Assembly: GCA_040391785.1 (NCBI GenBank)
Contig: JBEBXH010000010.1
Location: 1 to 64,000 of the forward strand
DNA: 64,000 bases
Reading direction: 5' to 3'
Origin: UBA5239 sp040391785
GTDB taxonomy: Bacteria > Verrucomicrobiota > Lentisphaeria > Victivallales > Victivallaceae
The position numbers and the translations under genes were made by a program. Positions 1-8,328 of the stretch are shown in pieces. The notes below the pieces were generated by a model. That model did not search any database. It saw only the letters and a list, made by a program, of their open reading frames with translations, and had not been told where the DNA came from. Position 1 is the stretch's first letter; each line of letters opens with the position of its first letter.

Positions 1-108
1 CTTTTCAATTTATTCCAGGATTTTTCATCATTTTTGAGGCCGTTTATGGTTTAAACCGGAGAAGATCCTCGTGATATATTGTGCTTTAACCTGTTATTCA
101 GGTGAATC

Positions 109-1452
109 GTGATGAAAAAGAAGAAGGCGGTCTGTATGAAACTCGAATTTGGCTCCATCCGGCAGAAAGTACCCGGTGGCCCCTTTTATTTCCGCTACCA
201 AATCAACGGGCAGCGCAAAGAGGTCCCGCTCCGTACTGCCAACGAGGAAGAAGCCGCAAAAAAGGCAAAAGAATTGATTCCGGTTACCAAAGCCCGGAGC
301 ATTGAAGTCGTGGCAGCCCACGTCAACGAGGCCAAAGGGTTTGCCCGAAAATCTCAGCAATTACCACTTACGGAAGCTTGGGAAAAATACTCCGCCCATC
401 CGGACCGGGCCATGCCACATACCGTCAGCGAACAGTTATCGTATCAAACAACGTTCCAGGAGTTTGTCGATTTCGTCACCAAGCCGATCAAAGACCAGAA
501 AAAGCATAAGATTATCAGCTCGGTCGATGAGGTCACGCCGGAGGTGGCCGAGGAATATGCCAATCATCTCCGCAAAGATTCTCTTGCCGTGGATACCCAC
601 AACCGCAAACTCAAACGGTTGCGGAAGGTTCTTGACATCCTGGCAGATTACCGCAAACTGCCGAACCCGTTTTACGCCAAGTCACTTTACCGCAACGAAC
701 GCGAGGAACAGGCGACCCTGATACGGCGGCAGGCGTTCACCCGTGAACAGGAACAAAAAATCCTTGAAGTCCTGGTCGACGATAAATACAAGGTAATAAA
801 CAAACCTGAGCTCAGAGTGATCTATCACATTGGCATGTTTACCGGTCAACGGCTCAAGGATTGTGTCCTCATGCAGTGGCAGAATATCGACTTAGAGCGC
901 AGCCGGATTTTTGTCAAACAATTTAAGACCGGAAAAGAGGTGTCCTTGCCTATTGCCCCGGAGCTTCATGCGGTGCTTCTGGAAGCATTGGAATGGCAAT
1001 CGGATCAATACGTTTGCCCGAAGTCAGCCGCCAGATACTCTCAGACGGACCGGGCCGGAAAGAATACCGGCAACAACCTTGTAAATATTGACGCTCTGCG
1101 GGTCATTCGCTGGATTGGGGTCGAACCTTCGGTCGATATGCCGGGGCGCCGGAAGAAAGTTACCGTATACGGCTTCCACTCGTTGCGCCATTCATTCGCC
1201 TCATTTTGTGCGGCAGCCAATGTCCCGAAAGCGGTGTTGCTTTCGATCTTGGGGACGAATTCGGAAATCGCCGATAAATACTACGTCCATGTGGGTGACG
1301 AAGCGCAGTTGCAGGCGATAGCAGCCATCAGCTCCTCCATGGGCCAGGTCTCGCCACAGGCAAGGATCAACCGGGCGCTGGAACTGCTGGCCACCAATCC
1401 ACCAGCCTCCCGGAAAACGTTGAACCAGCTTCGAGATATTCTGAGCAAATAA
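109..1452 (+). CDS. Tyrosine recombinase (phage-type integrase)
   Basis: Site-specific recombinase expected to integrate and excise the element that follows. The N-terminal half looks like an Arm/SAM-like DNA-binding region. The catalytic half shows an Arg in TGQRLKD (about R248), a Lys in FKTGKEVSLP, an HSLRH box (H357, R360) and the nucleophile Tyr in KYYVHV (about Y392). The second conserved His, usually in LGH, is replaced (LGTNS). Start is uncertain: GTG at 109, ATG at 112 (AGGTGA upstream) or ATG at 136 (AAGGCGG upstream); all keep the catalytic core. It converges on the excisionase-like gene across a strong hairpin. Position at the edge of an accessory region fits an element end; the att site was not identified. 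Confidence 0.9.
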   Translation: MMKKKKAVCMKLEFGSIRQKVPGGPFYFRYQINGQRKEVPLRTANEEEAAKKAKELIPVTKARSIEVVAAHVNEAKGFARKSQQLPLTEAWEKYSAHPDRAMPHTVSEQLSYQTTFQEFVDFVTKPIKDQKKHKIISSVDEVTPEVAEEYANHLRKDSLAVDTHNRKLKRLRKVLDILADYRKLPNPFYAKSLYRNEREEQATLIRRQAFTREQEQKILEVLVDDKYKVINKPELRVIYHIGMFTGQRLKDCVLMQWQNIDLERSRIFVKQFKTGKEVSLPIAPELHAVLLEALEWQSDQYVCPKSAARYSQTDRAGKNTGNNLVNIDALRVIRWIGVEPSVDMPGRRKKVTVYGFHSLRHSFASFCAAANVPKAVLLSILGTNSEIADKYYVHVGDEAQLQAIAAISSSMGQVSPQARINRALELLATNPPASRKTLNQLRDILSK

Positions 1453-1454
1453 TA

Positions 1455-1499
1455 TTCCCGCAGGGGAGTGACGGCTTTACGTCGCAGCCCCTGCGGGAA
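1455..1499. terminator. Bidirectional hairpin terminator between convergent genes
   Basis: A perfect 12-bp inverted repeat (TTCCCGCAGGGG / CCCCTGCGGGAA) has an inner GACG/CGTC stem and is followed on the plus strand by TTTT. It starts right after the integrase stop and ends just before the stop of the convergent HTH gene, so it probably terminates both. Confidence 0.8.
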
Positions 1500-1503
1500 G
1501 TTT

Positions 1504-1881
1504 TCAAAATCCTTGAGCGTCGGCCTCATCTGACCTTTCAGCCTCGTCGCCCAATGTCAATATGTATTTGACGATGTCGGTATTGCAGTATCTTACCGTC
1601 GTACCGATCATCCTCCGCTTAAATGGAAACGCTCCATCGCGTTCCAGATTTCGGAAATGCGGGAAACTGATTCCCAACATTTCCGCTGCCTCCTTTTGAG
1701 TCAGCAGCTTCGGTATCACATCCGGAATTAATTCGCCCTTCTGCGACAGATGGCGCAGATTGCTCATTATTTCGTTCAGTTCGGGAATGGTGATCACTCC
1801 CGTCTCAGCGATCGGCTGAAGTATCCTCCCGATCAGCTTTATAGTCGTTCCTCGCACAGGGGATTTTATCAGTGGCTTCAT
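1504..1881 (-). CDS. Helix-turn-helix protein, excisionase/MerR-like
   Basis: A 125-residue protein with a C-terminal HTH_17-type domain: LTQKEAAEMLGIS, then HFRNLERDGAFP and a wing, about residues 60-110. This domain is typical of excisionases and small regulators carried beside integrases. A good ribosome site (AAGGAGTG) precedes the ATG at 1881. It lies convergent to the integrase, so it could direct excision or control the replication genes upstream. The fold assignment is solid; the role is inferred from position. Confidence 0.75.
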   Translation of the reverse strand: MKPLIKSPVRGTTIKLIGRILQPIAETGVITIPELNEIMSNLRHLSQKGELIPDVIPKLLTQKEAAEMLGISFPHFRNLERDGAFPFKRRMIGTTVRYCNTDIVKYILTLGDEAERSDEADAQGF

Positions 1882-2015
1882 GGAACGACACTCCTTTCCG
1901 CATCGGAGCTTAACGCAGAATTTTGGTTGGCTACCCCGGGTTTCCCCGGCATCTTCGCTTCGTCACAAATCGCGGAATCGGACAAAGCGGAAAATGGATT
2001 CTGCCAGCGGTTCAT

Positions 2016-2696
2016 TTAGTCTTTAAGGCCTCCTTGTTTTGGTTGTTTTACCCTGGACGACAAGATTTCCCGCGCACCGGACGGTGCATATCCCTTCGTA
2101 TTTTCTTTCGCCAGGTAACTGGCCCGCTTGAAGCACTCCTTGCACTTCTGGTCATACTCTGGATCGTCTCTCCGGAGCATGACGCCGTTCTTCACGGCCT
2201 CGCCGGAACGCGACTTTGTACACGGATCAATCAGCCGGCCTTCTCCAGCCTGCAGTGCCGGAATACCCAGTTTCTGACGCCAAATCCGTTCAGCAATGTT
2301 CAGCGGTCTTTCAATGTCTTTCACCCTCTGGCCGTTGAGCAGCAAAACTCCATGGTAATGCTGATGTTTTTCCCGGCTCTGTTCTCTGGTTATGACATAC
2401 TTCGGTTTCATTTTTTTGCGTTGCAGCTCCTTCATGAAGTCTGCTTGGAATGAAGATATCAATTTATTGGACTGGTGCTCGAAGTTCCCTTTCGGAAAAC
2501 GAACATCGTACCGCATGAAAAATGTCTTCGACTGTTCCGTCGCCGACTCAAACGTATCCGCCAACACCTTCAGCATACTTCGTTTACAGAATTGCTCCTT
2601 CTCCTTGTTAACCAGTATAGGATATCCTCTATACTCTTCTTTCTTGTAGGTATCTGTACTACTTACTATCTTCTTCTTACTATTTCCGTTACTCAT
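2016..2696 (-). CDS. Inovirus Gp2/YagK-YfjJ-type replication protein (HUH-like)
   Basis: A 226-residue protein resembling the YagK/YfjJ C-terminal domain family, also called inovirus-type Gp2, found in phage-like elements. It contains an MRYDVRFP strand, then HQHYHGVLLLNG, an H-x-x-H-rich strand matching the HUH motif of rolling-circle initiators, and a late SYLAKENTKGY segment where a Tyr could serve as nucleophile. A nested inverted repeat lies immediately upstream at 2711-2789, a good candidate for its origin. Together with the helicase upstream it suggests the element can replicate. Family assignment is by motif recognition, so moderate. Confidence 0.65.
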   Translation of the reverse strand: MSNGNSKKKIVSSTDTYKKEEYRGYPILVNKEKEQFCKRSMLKVLADTFESATEQSKTFFMRYDVRFPKGNFEHQSNKLISSFQADFMKELQRKKMKPKYVITREQSREKHQHYHGVLLLNGQRVKDIERPLNIAERIWRQKLGIPALQAGEGRLIDPCTKSRSGEAVKNGVMLRRDDPEYDQKCKECFKRASYLAKENTKGYAPSGAREILSSRVKQPKQGGLKD

Positions 2697-2710
2697 AATC
2701 TCTCTCTTAT

Positions 2711-2789
2711 AGTGGGTTTATCATTACTGAATCTACTATATATGATATGGACCATATCATGAGTAGAGTTCATCCATGACAAACCCACT
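2711..2789. repeat. Nested inverted repeat, candidate replication origin
   Basis: Three nested palindromic pairs share one centre near 2751: ATGATATGG-A-CCATATCAT (2742-2760, perfect 9 bp with a 1-nt spacer), CTACT/AGTAG (2733-2737 and 2762-2766), and AGTGGGTTT-A-TCAT / ATGA-C-AAACCCACT (2711-2724 and 2776-2789). It could form a large cruciform and sits directly upstream of the Gp2-like gene. Confidence 0.7.
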
Positions 2790-2831
2790 GCGTTTAGATA
2801 CTACGCTAATCCTAAGCCATCGTCCAGCAAT

Positions 2832-2901
2832 CGGATCAATCCGTTTTTTGCCGGTAGGCCTTGGATGCCTAATTCAGTCATTTTAGCGCATGTCTGAATT
2901 A
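2832..2901. repeat. Further inverted repeats in the rep intergenic region
   Basis: The gap between the Gp2-like and helicase genes also holds CGGAT-CA-ATCCG (2832-2843), TAGGC/GCCTA and TAATTCAG/CTGAATTA (2870-2877 and 2894-2901). Small hairpins in tandem are usual in origins and operators. No ORF or RNA gene is recognised here. Confidence 0.5.
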
Positions 2902-2964
2902 CCACAATAATTCATAGTATGATACGGATTGTAAGAAAATAATTTCCGCAATACCCTCTACAAA

Positions 2965-5181
2965 TCATTCGTCTTCCAACTCAAGCCCCTCCTTCAGGTC
3001 CCGATCCCGCAGCAAGTGTGTTTTCTTGAATTTGTCGATGGTGGACGTGCTTACTCCATACTGGGCGGCGATCTCTGCCGAGGTCTCCTTGCCGTACGCT
3101 TTCTTGATTATATTCTTCTGCTGGCGAACGGAAAGCTCATCCCAGCCTTTATCGGCTTTTAGGGCAGACTTATTCGCCGTGTGCGGACGCAACCTTTGAA
3201 GCTCATCCGGGGTCGCGGAGCGGACCTGCCACGGGGAATCAGGCTCGTTGAAATTAAGCGTTACGACAAATGAATCATCAAGCGGAAATACCCCGTCGCG
3301 ATCTTTTGTTGAATGCACCAACATCGAACAAATCCCTTTGCCGGCATGGATCGGTTCCAATTTAATGGCCATATCCGAATTCATAACCATGGCATGGGAC
3401 CCGCGCATTCTTTTACCATCCCGGTCAGTATGGTTGATAACGACAACCGTGAGCTTTTTTCTGGCCTGCAATGCCGAAATCCACTCAAAAAACGAATAGA
3501 ATGTTTGCGGCAAATCGGAATTGTGCGTCACGGACTGCCAGTTATCGAAAATGACCAGCTCGACGTCATCATGATCCGGGCTCGTCTCCTTTATGCTACC
3601 CAGCAACCTCTCGAACGCTTCCTGATGTTTTTCAGCAGAAAGATCAACCCCTCGAGCGTTATAAAGCTGGAAATAGTTCTGATTCTGCGAGTACTTCCCG
3701 GAAAATTCCTGCATGATTCTCTGTACGCGCTTTTTATAACGCACAGAGCTCATTTCCCCGCTGAAATAGAGTGTCCCGCGCGGTTTGCCATCCGTATGCA
3801 ACTTCCCTCCGAACATCGGCGCACCCATCGCGACGCCCATGCCCAATGTCATCATCAACATGGATTTCCCTGCGGCGCTTCCCGCATATACCGTACAGAA
3901 ATCCCCTTGGCTCAATAGCGGGGAAACCAGTGGCTGGATATCGGGAAGTTCATTGAGCTGGCTGATATTCAGAACGTCAAACTTCTCTAGCATATACTCT
4001 TTAGGAACGTGTAACCCGGCCTCAACGCAGAGCTCCAAGAATCGCCACGCGGGTAGCTCGACCATATTTTTGATCTTCCCGTTATATTTTCCATTGAGAT
4101 CGTCTTTATCTGCCGGCGTCCACTTAAGCCCTTCCGGACAAAGAAACTTTAGATCATGACTTTGGTCCCAGAGTTTTTGGTATACTTCAAGGGCACATCT
4201 GAGATTCTCTATCGAATCTGCCGCTAACGGATAATTCACCAATAAAAAGTAAACATCCCGCCCGTACAATGGACTGAAATCGGTTTTGGGAACCGCCTGC
4301 GTACCACCATAAAATGACGTGACGAATATCCCGGTATCTGCTTCGGCGTTTTCCACCGCCAACCGGAGGTTCTCTGTCAAAATTACTTGACGCGGATCAT
4401 TCTCCACCAGCCGGTTCAGCTGGAACAGCGGATATGAGCCTGACGGCATGACATAATGGATAAATTCCCGGGCATCGCCGCCCCGAATGAAAGCGCTAAT
4501 CGGAAGCAATAAACGCTTTCCGCCAAACTCCTTATCCATAACGGTATAATGCAATACCTGATTCCCCATCCGGAACGGGATGAAGGTAGTACCAGGTTCC
4601 GTTTCCGAATTAAGAAAAAAATTGACGACGGAACGCTGCAGGGAGCTGTTTCCCAGCAAAATTTCATCTGCAATATCTTCGGAAATTTTCATATGGTGGG
4701 CGATATGCCTGGCCGCGATCAAATCACGCCGCGCCCAAACCTCCTGCTCGGTCATACAAGGATGTCCCTTGGCGCTTTTTAAATCATCGACAACCCAGCC
4801 GTCCACCGGATTGACCAATGAGAACAACCGCAGTAATATATGGCGGGCACCCTTCAATTCCGGAACTTTCTCAATATCAGCCGGCACCGCGACTCCATAA
4901 TAGTGAAAACCGCGATAGTCGGTCGGCTTTTCCTGAAACACCAGGTCCGCCGAATCAGCCCATTTCGATAAATCGATCTTGTACTTGCCGTTTCTGAGAT
5001 TCAGTATTCCGTTTTCAGTGGCCCCGGGAAAACACGTCTTGAACTGCTTTGCCCTCAGCTTCGAATAGAGATACAAATCGCATTGCGCCTGCAAAATAAT
5101 TTCATTCTGCTCCTGGGTGAAATCCGGCGTGCTGACCATTTTCAGTTTCGCCCCGACATTTTTCAATTCATTCCTTTTCAT
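2965..5181 (-). CDS. RepA/AAA_25-type replicative helicase of a mobile element
   Basis: RecA-fold ATPase like the RepA/DnaB-type helicases of plasmids and integrated elements. Walker A is GSAAGKS (K about 439), with FSGEMSS after it, Walker B VIFDNWQ (D about 546), then VVVINHTDRDG and RGSHAMVMNSD, as in AAA_25 proteins. The N-terminal ~400 residues are of unknown type and might hold a primase-like or DNA-binding part. The C-terminus carries an HTH (SAEIAAQYGVSTSTIDKFKK). The start chosen is ATG 5181 (AAAGGA about 10 nt upstream); the frame stays open to a TTG at 5235. Same strand as the Gp2-like gene, so it probably works with it. Confidence 0.75.
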   Translation of the reverse strand: MKRNELKNVGAKLKMVSTPDFTQEQNEIILQAQCDLYLYSKLRAKQFKTCFPGATENGILNLRNGKYKIDLSKWADSADLVFQEKPTDYRGFHYYGVAVPADIEKVPELKGARHILLRLFSLVNPVDGWVVDDLKSAKGHPCMTEQEVWARRDLIAARHIAHHMKISEDIADEILLGNSSLQRSVVNFFLNSETEPGTTFIPFRMGNQVLHYTVMDKEFGGKRLLLPISAFIRGGDAREFIHYVMPSGSYPLFQLNRLVENDPRQVILTENLRLAVENAEADTGIFVTSFYGGTQAVPKTDFSPLYGRDVYFLLVNYPLAADSIENLRCALEVYQKLWDQSHDLKFLCPEGLKWTPADKDDLNGKYNGKIKNMVELPAWRFLELCVEAGLHVPKEYMLEKFDVLNISQLNELPDIQPLVSPLLSQGDFCTVYAGSAAGKSMLMMTLGMGVAMGAPMFGGKLHTDGKPRGTLYFSGEMSSVRYKKRVQRIMQEFSGKYSQNQNYFQLYNARGVDLSAEKHQEAFERLLGSIKETSPDHDDVELVIFDNWQSVTHNSDLPQTFYSFFEWISALQARKKLTVVVINHTDRDGKRMRGSHAMVMNSDMAIKLEPIHAGKGICSMLVHSTKDRDGVFPLDDSFVVTLNFNEPDSPWQVRSATPDELQRLRPHTANKSALKADKGWDELSVRQQKNIIKKAYGKETSAEIAAQYGVSTSTIDKFKKTHLLRDRDLKEGLELEDE

Positions 5182-5389
5182 ACTGTAAAATATCCTTTTT
5201 GTTTGCATACACATTTTACAAAAAATTTGAATCAATTTAAGTTCAAATTATCGCTGTGATGTTCTGTAAAACTCTGTATTTTTTGGTTCTGATTTCGGTC
5301 CCCGTCACATAATGCGGGGTTTTCCTGCGGGAAACCGCTTCCACCGTAAGCTGGAGAGCTCATCAGCGGAAGTACAAAGAAGCTGGATT

Positions 5390-6472
5390 TTATGTCTGTG
5401 ACGGCCCTCCTATGCTTTGCGGCAGCTTTTCGGAAGAAATAATATCCTCTCCGGAAGCCGTCAAAAGGTAATATTGCTTCGGATGCCTGGGACTGCTTGG
5501 ATAAGCGAATGCCAACAATCCGCGCTGAACCGCCTCGGTCAATATCCGCGCGACGTGATCACTGCTGTAGTTTTGCAACTTTCCAGCAATACATGAGCGT
5601 CTGGTACCCTGCTTATCATCGGCACAGATATCCGCGACCGCAACAATAACATCCCGCAACTCATTATCACCGATGCCGGTATTGGACGTGCCGGGAACCA
5701 CGGCCTGCTTACTACCCAGTGCCCGGCTGGCATTGGTAGACGTGTCGAGAGCAATGGCCAGTGTATTACCCGCCACCAGGCTGATCATCTCCTGACAATA
5801 CGCTCGGTAATAATTCATCCAGTGATCTACATTACATTTAACCTGCCAGCCAGTGACGTGAAGCGAAATTAACTCCAGAACTAACCTGCCCAACGCATCG
5901 TTATAACCGACTGGTATCTGCTTGAATATTTCAAGTATTATTAGAAATATTTCTGCCTGCCATCCTGGCTGCCGGATGATGACCAGCCTGACACTATCGG
6001 AAAGGGAACAGTCGACTGGCGAACATTCAAGAATCTTCCCCAGTGCCGATCTAACATGTTGTTGAGAATGATTTCCCTTCAAACCATTGATAACGACATC
6101 CATGGCGTTCTTGTTCTTTCTGGCAACTTCGAGACCCGGAGAATTCCGGACCGATTCTTTTTCCGCCAATACCATATCGACGTCCGATGGCGTGACACTC
6201 GGGTCCACGATCTGGCAGATTACCAGTAACAGGCGATAATAATCCTCCGGTTTGCCCGGACAAATAATCCGAGCACTTTTCAGCAGCATCAGTTGGAATT
6301 CCAAATTTTCCTTTTCACGCATCAGCTCTTCAACAGTACTTTTAAGGTTTTGGTTTTCGTCATATAAGCTCTGACGTTCACTCGCTTCCGCACATCTTCG
6401 ATACAGTTCCTTCTGATCGCGTTGGCATTTTTCCCGCTTTTCGGGATCGTTTCCAATCGGTATGAAATTCAT
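5390..6472 (-). CDS. Hypothetical protein with N-terminal coiled coil
   Basis: Not recognised. About 360 residues: residues 10-70 are charged and heptad-like (coiled coil), the middle is mostly helical, and the last ~90 residues look like a winged-helix module (SDHVARILTEAVQRGLLAFAY followed by QYYLLTASG). A strong AAGGAGG ribosome site precedes ATG 6472, and a sigma-70-like promoter lies about 145 bp upstream. Located between the helicase and a small-protein cluster, it might be a regulator or partitioning-type protein of the element, but nothing proves that. Confidence 0.6.
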   Translation of the reverse strand: MNFIPIGNDPEKREKCQRDQKELYRRCAEASERQSLYDENQNLKSTVEELMREKENLEFQLMLLKSARIICPGKPEDYYRLLLVICQIVDPSVTPSDVDMVLAEKESVRNSPGLEVARKNKNAMDVVINGLKGNHSQQHVRSALGKILECSPVDCSLSDSVRLVIIRQPGWQAEIFLIILEIFKQIPVGYNDALGRLVLELISLHVTGWQVKCNVDHWMNYYRAYCQEMISLVAGNTLAIALDTSTNASRALGSKQAVVPGTSNTGIGDNELRDVIVAVADICADDKQGTRRSCIAGKLQNYSSDHVARILTEAVQRGLLAFAYPSSPRHPKQYYLLTASGEDIISSEKLPQSIGGPSQT

Positions 6473-6790
6473 ATTTAACCTCCTTGTGGTTGTTGAATCA
6501 ATTTCATAATTTCTCGTTGATCACTATGATCATTATTTCTGCTTGCGTATTTTTGTGTCTTTTCCGGTGTTACCTCCTAATTTTGCGACAGTAACTTTCT
6601 CGATCTGTGGTTTATTATACATTAATAAGATAAACTTCTCAACATCACAACTTGCTTATTATAAACATGTTAATGCAATTATAATTGATAATTACAAAAT
6701 TTACTAAAAATAAACATCATTTTAAGACTTGACAAAACATTAAAGCTAATATTTAATCGATATTCATATCAAAAAATCATTTCATATTAA
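6473..6790. other. AT-rich non-coding gap
   Basis: About 320 bp of AT-rich sequence upstream of the 360-aa gene. It contains the promoter at 6614-6642 and a possible plus-strand TTGACA-N17-TTTAAT that leads to no gene. No ORF or RNA is recognised. Confidence 0.6.
6614..6642 (-). promoter_or_regulatory. Sigma-70-like promoter for the 360-aa gene
   Basis: On the minus strand TTGAGA (6642-6637), a 17-bp spacer and a perfect TATAAT (6619-6614) point toward the gene starting at 6472. Confidence 0.6.
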
Positions 6791-6833
6791 ACAAAAAAAT
6801 CTTCCCTGGGCTTTTCATGGGCTCGGGAAGATT
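6791..6833 (-). terminator. Rho-independent terminator of the small-protein cluster
   Basis: Read on the minus strand: AATCTTCCC and GGAAGATT form the stem with inner GAGCCC/GCCCAG, loop ATGAAAA, followed by a run of T. It lies directly after the 60-aa membrane protein gene. Confidence 0.85.
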
Positions 6834-6841
6834 TTCGTTTT

Positions 6842-7024
6842 TTACCGCTTGAAGATGCTGGCAATACTGACGATCAGCAATGTTGCCAGGGTGCCGAGGC
6901 CGAAGCCGATGGCGGCGTCGGTCAGGCTGTCGTCATCGAGGTCGATTTGGAACGGCGAGTTGGGGTTTTCGTCTTCAGGCGACTGGGGTTCGTTGTTGTT
7001 TTGGGTGGTGAGTTCTTCAGGCAT
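6842..7024 (-). CDS. Small membrane protein (60 aa)
   Basis: Starts at ATG 7024 (MPEELTTQ), preceded by GGAGG. An acidic Pro/Asn-rich N-terminal half leads into one hydrophobic segment (GFGLGTLATLLIVSIASIF) ending KR, consistent with a single membrane anchor. The start overlaps the end of the zinc-ribbon gene by 8 bp, so the two are translationally coupled. A longer in-frame version back to 7135 would run through the zinc-ribbon gene and lacks a ribosome site. Function unknown; the two small neighbours suggest one functional unit. Confidence 0.65.
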   Translation of the reverse strand: MPEELTTQNNNEPQSPEDENPNSPFQIDLDDDSLTDAAIGFGLGTLATLLIVSIASIFKR

Positions 7025-7160
7025 AGAATTCCTCCAGTTCTTCGTAGGGTTCGTGGTTGTCGGCAAGATCAAATTCGGTTCCGCAGTCGAGGCAGAGATA
7101 GCCATCGTCCCACGAAACACAGGTTCTTGATCCACAATCCGGGCATTTCATATCGTCCAT
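7017..7160 (-). CDS. Tiny zinc-ribbon protein (47 aa)
   Basis: A short ORF starting MDDMKCPDCG has two CxxC knuckles (CPDC near residues 6-9 and CLDC near 23-26) spaced as in a zinc ribbon, then an acidic tail ending EELEEFYA. GAGGT lies upstream of ATG 7160, and the gene sits 8 bp after the stop of the zinc-ribbon/glycine-zipper gene. The paired Cys pattern and coupling on both sides make it a convincing gene despite its size. Such ribbons bind nucleic acid or protein partners; which one is unknown. Confidence 0.7.
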   Translation of the reverse strand: MDDMKCPDCGSRTCVSWDDGYLCLDCGTEFDLADNHEPYEELEEFYA

Positions 7161-7168
7161 TTTTTACC

Positions 7169-7486
7169 TCAAGTTTTGAATTCGTGTCCACAACGAACAC
7201 ATTCGTAAGTGGCGATTACGTTTTCGTCGACAAGCTTGCCGACATTGGAACCAGCCACGGCTCCGGTCGATGCGCCGATCAGCACGGAGAGAATCGTACC
7301 GGCTACACTCCCTGCAATGGCTCCGAGTGGACCTCCGATCAGTCCGCCGACTACCGCACCTGTTGAAGCCGCTCCGGCGTAGGCTACAGCGCCACCGGCG
7401 ATTACGCCGGCAGCCGTGCCGACTTTCTGACTTGTATGCCGCAGAAATGCAGAACCGCCGCATTTCGGGCAACTTGTTTTATTCAT
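7169..7486 (-). CDS. Glycine-zipper membrane protein framed by CxxC pairs
   Basis: A 105-residue protein. CPKCGG at the N-terminus and CVRCGHEF at the C-terminus could fold into one zinc ribbon; between them lies a Gly/Ala-rich glycine zipper (GxxxG repeats, about residues 22-82) long enough for two membrane helices. Zinc site split by a membrane hairpin is unusual. It is first of three small genes ending at the terminator near 6791. Family known only as glycine-zipper 2TM-like; role unknown. Confidence 0.75.
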   Translation of the reverse strand: MNKTSCPKCGGSAFLRHTSQKVGTAAGVIAGGAVAYAGAASTGAVVGGLIGGPLGAIAGSVAGTILSVLIGASTGAVAGSNVGKLVDENVIATYECVRCGHEFKT

Positions 7487-7500
7487 GTTCGATCCTTATT

Positions 7501-7534
7501 TGAAAAAGAAGCCGGCAGTTTTTCAGGCTGCCGG
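7501..7534 (-). terminator. Terminator after the DUF932 operon
   Basis: On the minus strand CCGGCAG-loop-CTGCCGG followed by CTTCTTTTT. A second perfect inverted repeat, CTCAACCG/CGGTTGAG (7546-7553 and 7567-7574), lies between it and the DUF932 stop. Confidence 0.75.
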
Positions 7535-7599
7535 GGTGCGAAATACTCAACCGATTGCACCACTTTCGGTTGAGGGCGTATCCTCGGCAGGAGGGGAAA

Positions 7600-8325
7600 C
7601 TACCAGAGCAACGCAGGCTGTCCATCCAAACCGAATAATCGTGTCAGGTTTCGGTAGCAGATATCGGCCCTGGCCGGGCTGTATTTGTGAGCGTGCTGCG
7701 TGAACGCATTAAGCAGGCTCCATTGCGTCGAATCTGCGAACTCCTTATGCCTGGGCTCTTTGAACTCTTTGAAGATCGGGACAATGTCACAAGAGTTGAT
7801 GGCTTGCGCTTCGGCGGCTTTGACGATTACCGCTCGTGCCTCATCGTCATCCAGATAGCCGACTTTCAAATCTTCAAGCACGTTTTCTAGCGTCAGAAAC
7901 TCGACTTCGAGCGAATCAATGGCCTCAACGACCAAACCGTTGAGTTCAATCCGACTGGTATGCCGCCGCTTCAAAACCATGCTGCCACCGAACGCGAGGT
8001 TACTGCAAACGACCACCGAAACACCGGCAGTCAGGCCGACCGCAAAGCTGCGGTCGTGACTGTTGCGAATGCCGATGCAGCGACTCCATTCCGTCGAGTT
8101 GCTCTTGTTGATCCGGACCACTCCGAACATCTTTTGACCGTCACGGGCCAGGCCGTATTGTTCGTCGAGAATTTGCCAATTCCGTGCGCGTACCATGTCA
8201 GTTACGGAATCGATCACTTCCGTGTGTGGCACCGGCTTCCAGCTCGCGGTTGCGGCCGGAGTCGGCACCAGAGCGATTTCATCGCGCCCGACGAATTTCG
8301 CCTTTGAATCTACCATCAATCCCAT
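7600..8325 (-). CDS. DUF932 (phage/plasmid-like) protein
   Basis: A 241-residue protein of the DUF932 / phage-plasmid-like family. Features seen: an early VPTPAATASWKPVPHTEVID segment, RNWQILDEQYGLARDGQKMFGV, the IGIRNSHDRSFAVGLTAGVSV core with VVCSNLAFGG, and a C-terminal SLLNAFTQHAHKY region. Members occur on large plasmids and phages beside recombination proteins; biochemical function is not established. It is the last gene of a cassette with the PD-(D/E)XK protein just 3 bp upstream. Confidence 0.85.
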   Translation of the reverse strand: MGLMVDSKAKFVGRDEIALVPTPAATASWKPVPHTEVIDSVTDMVRARNWQILDEQYGLARDGQKMFGVVRINKSNSTEWSRCIGIRNSHDRSFAVGLTAGVSVVVCSNLAFGGSMVLKRRHTSRIELNGLVVEAIDSLEVEFLTLENVLEDLKVGYLDDDEARAVIVKAAEAQAINSCDIVPIFKEFKEPRHKEFADSTQWSLLNAFTQHAHKYSPARADICYRNLTRLFGLDGQPALLW

Positions 8326-8328
8326 ATT

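Noticed and set aside
5300..5323. Plus-strand hairpin CCCCG/CGGGG followed by TTTT
   Set aside because: No plus-strand gene leads to it; it lies between two minus-strand genes, so a terminator call is not supported.
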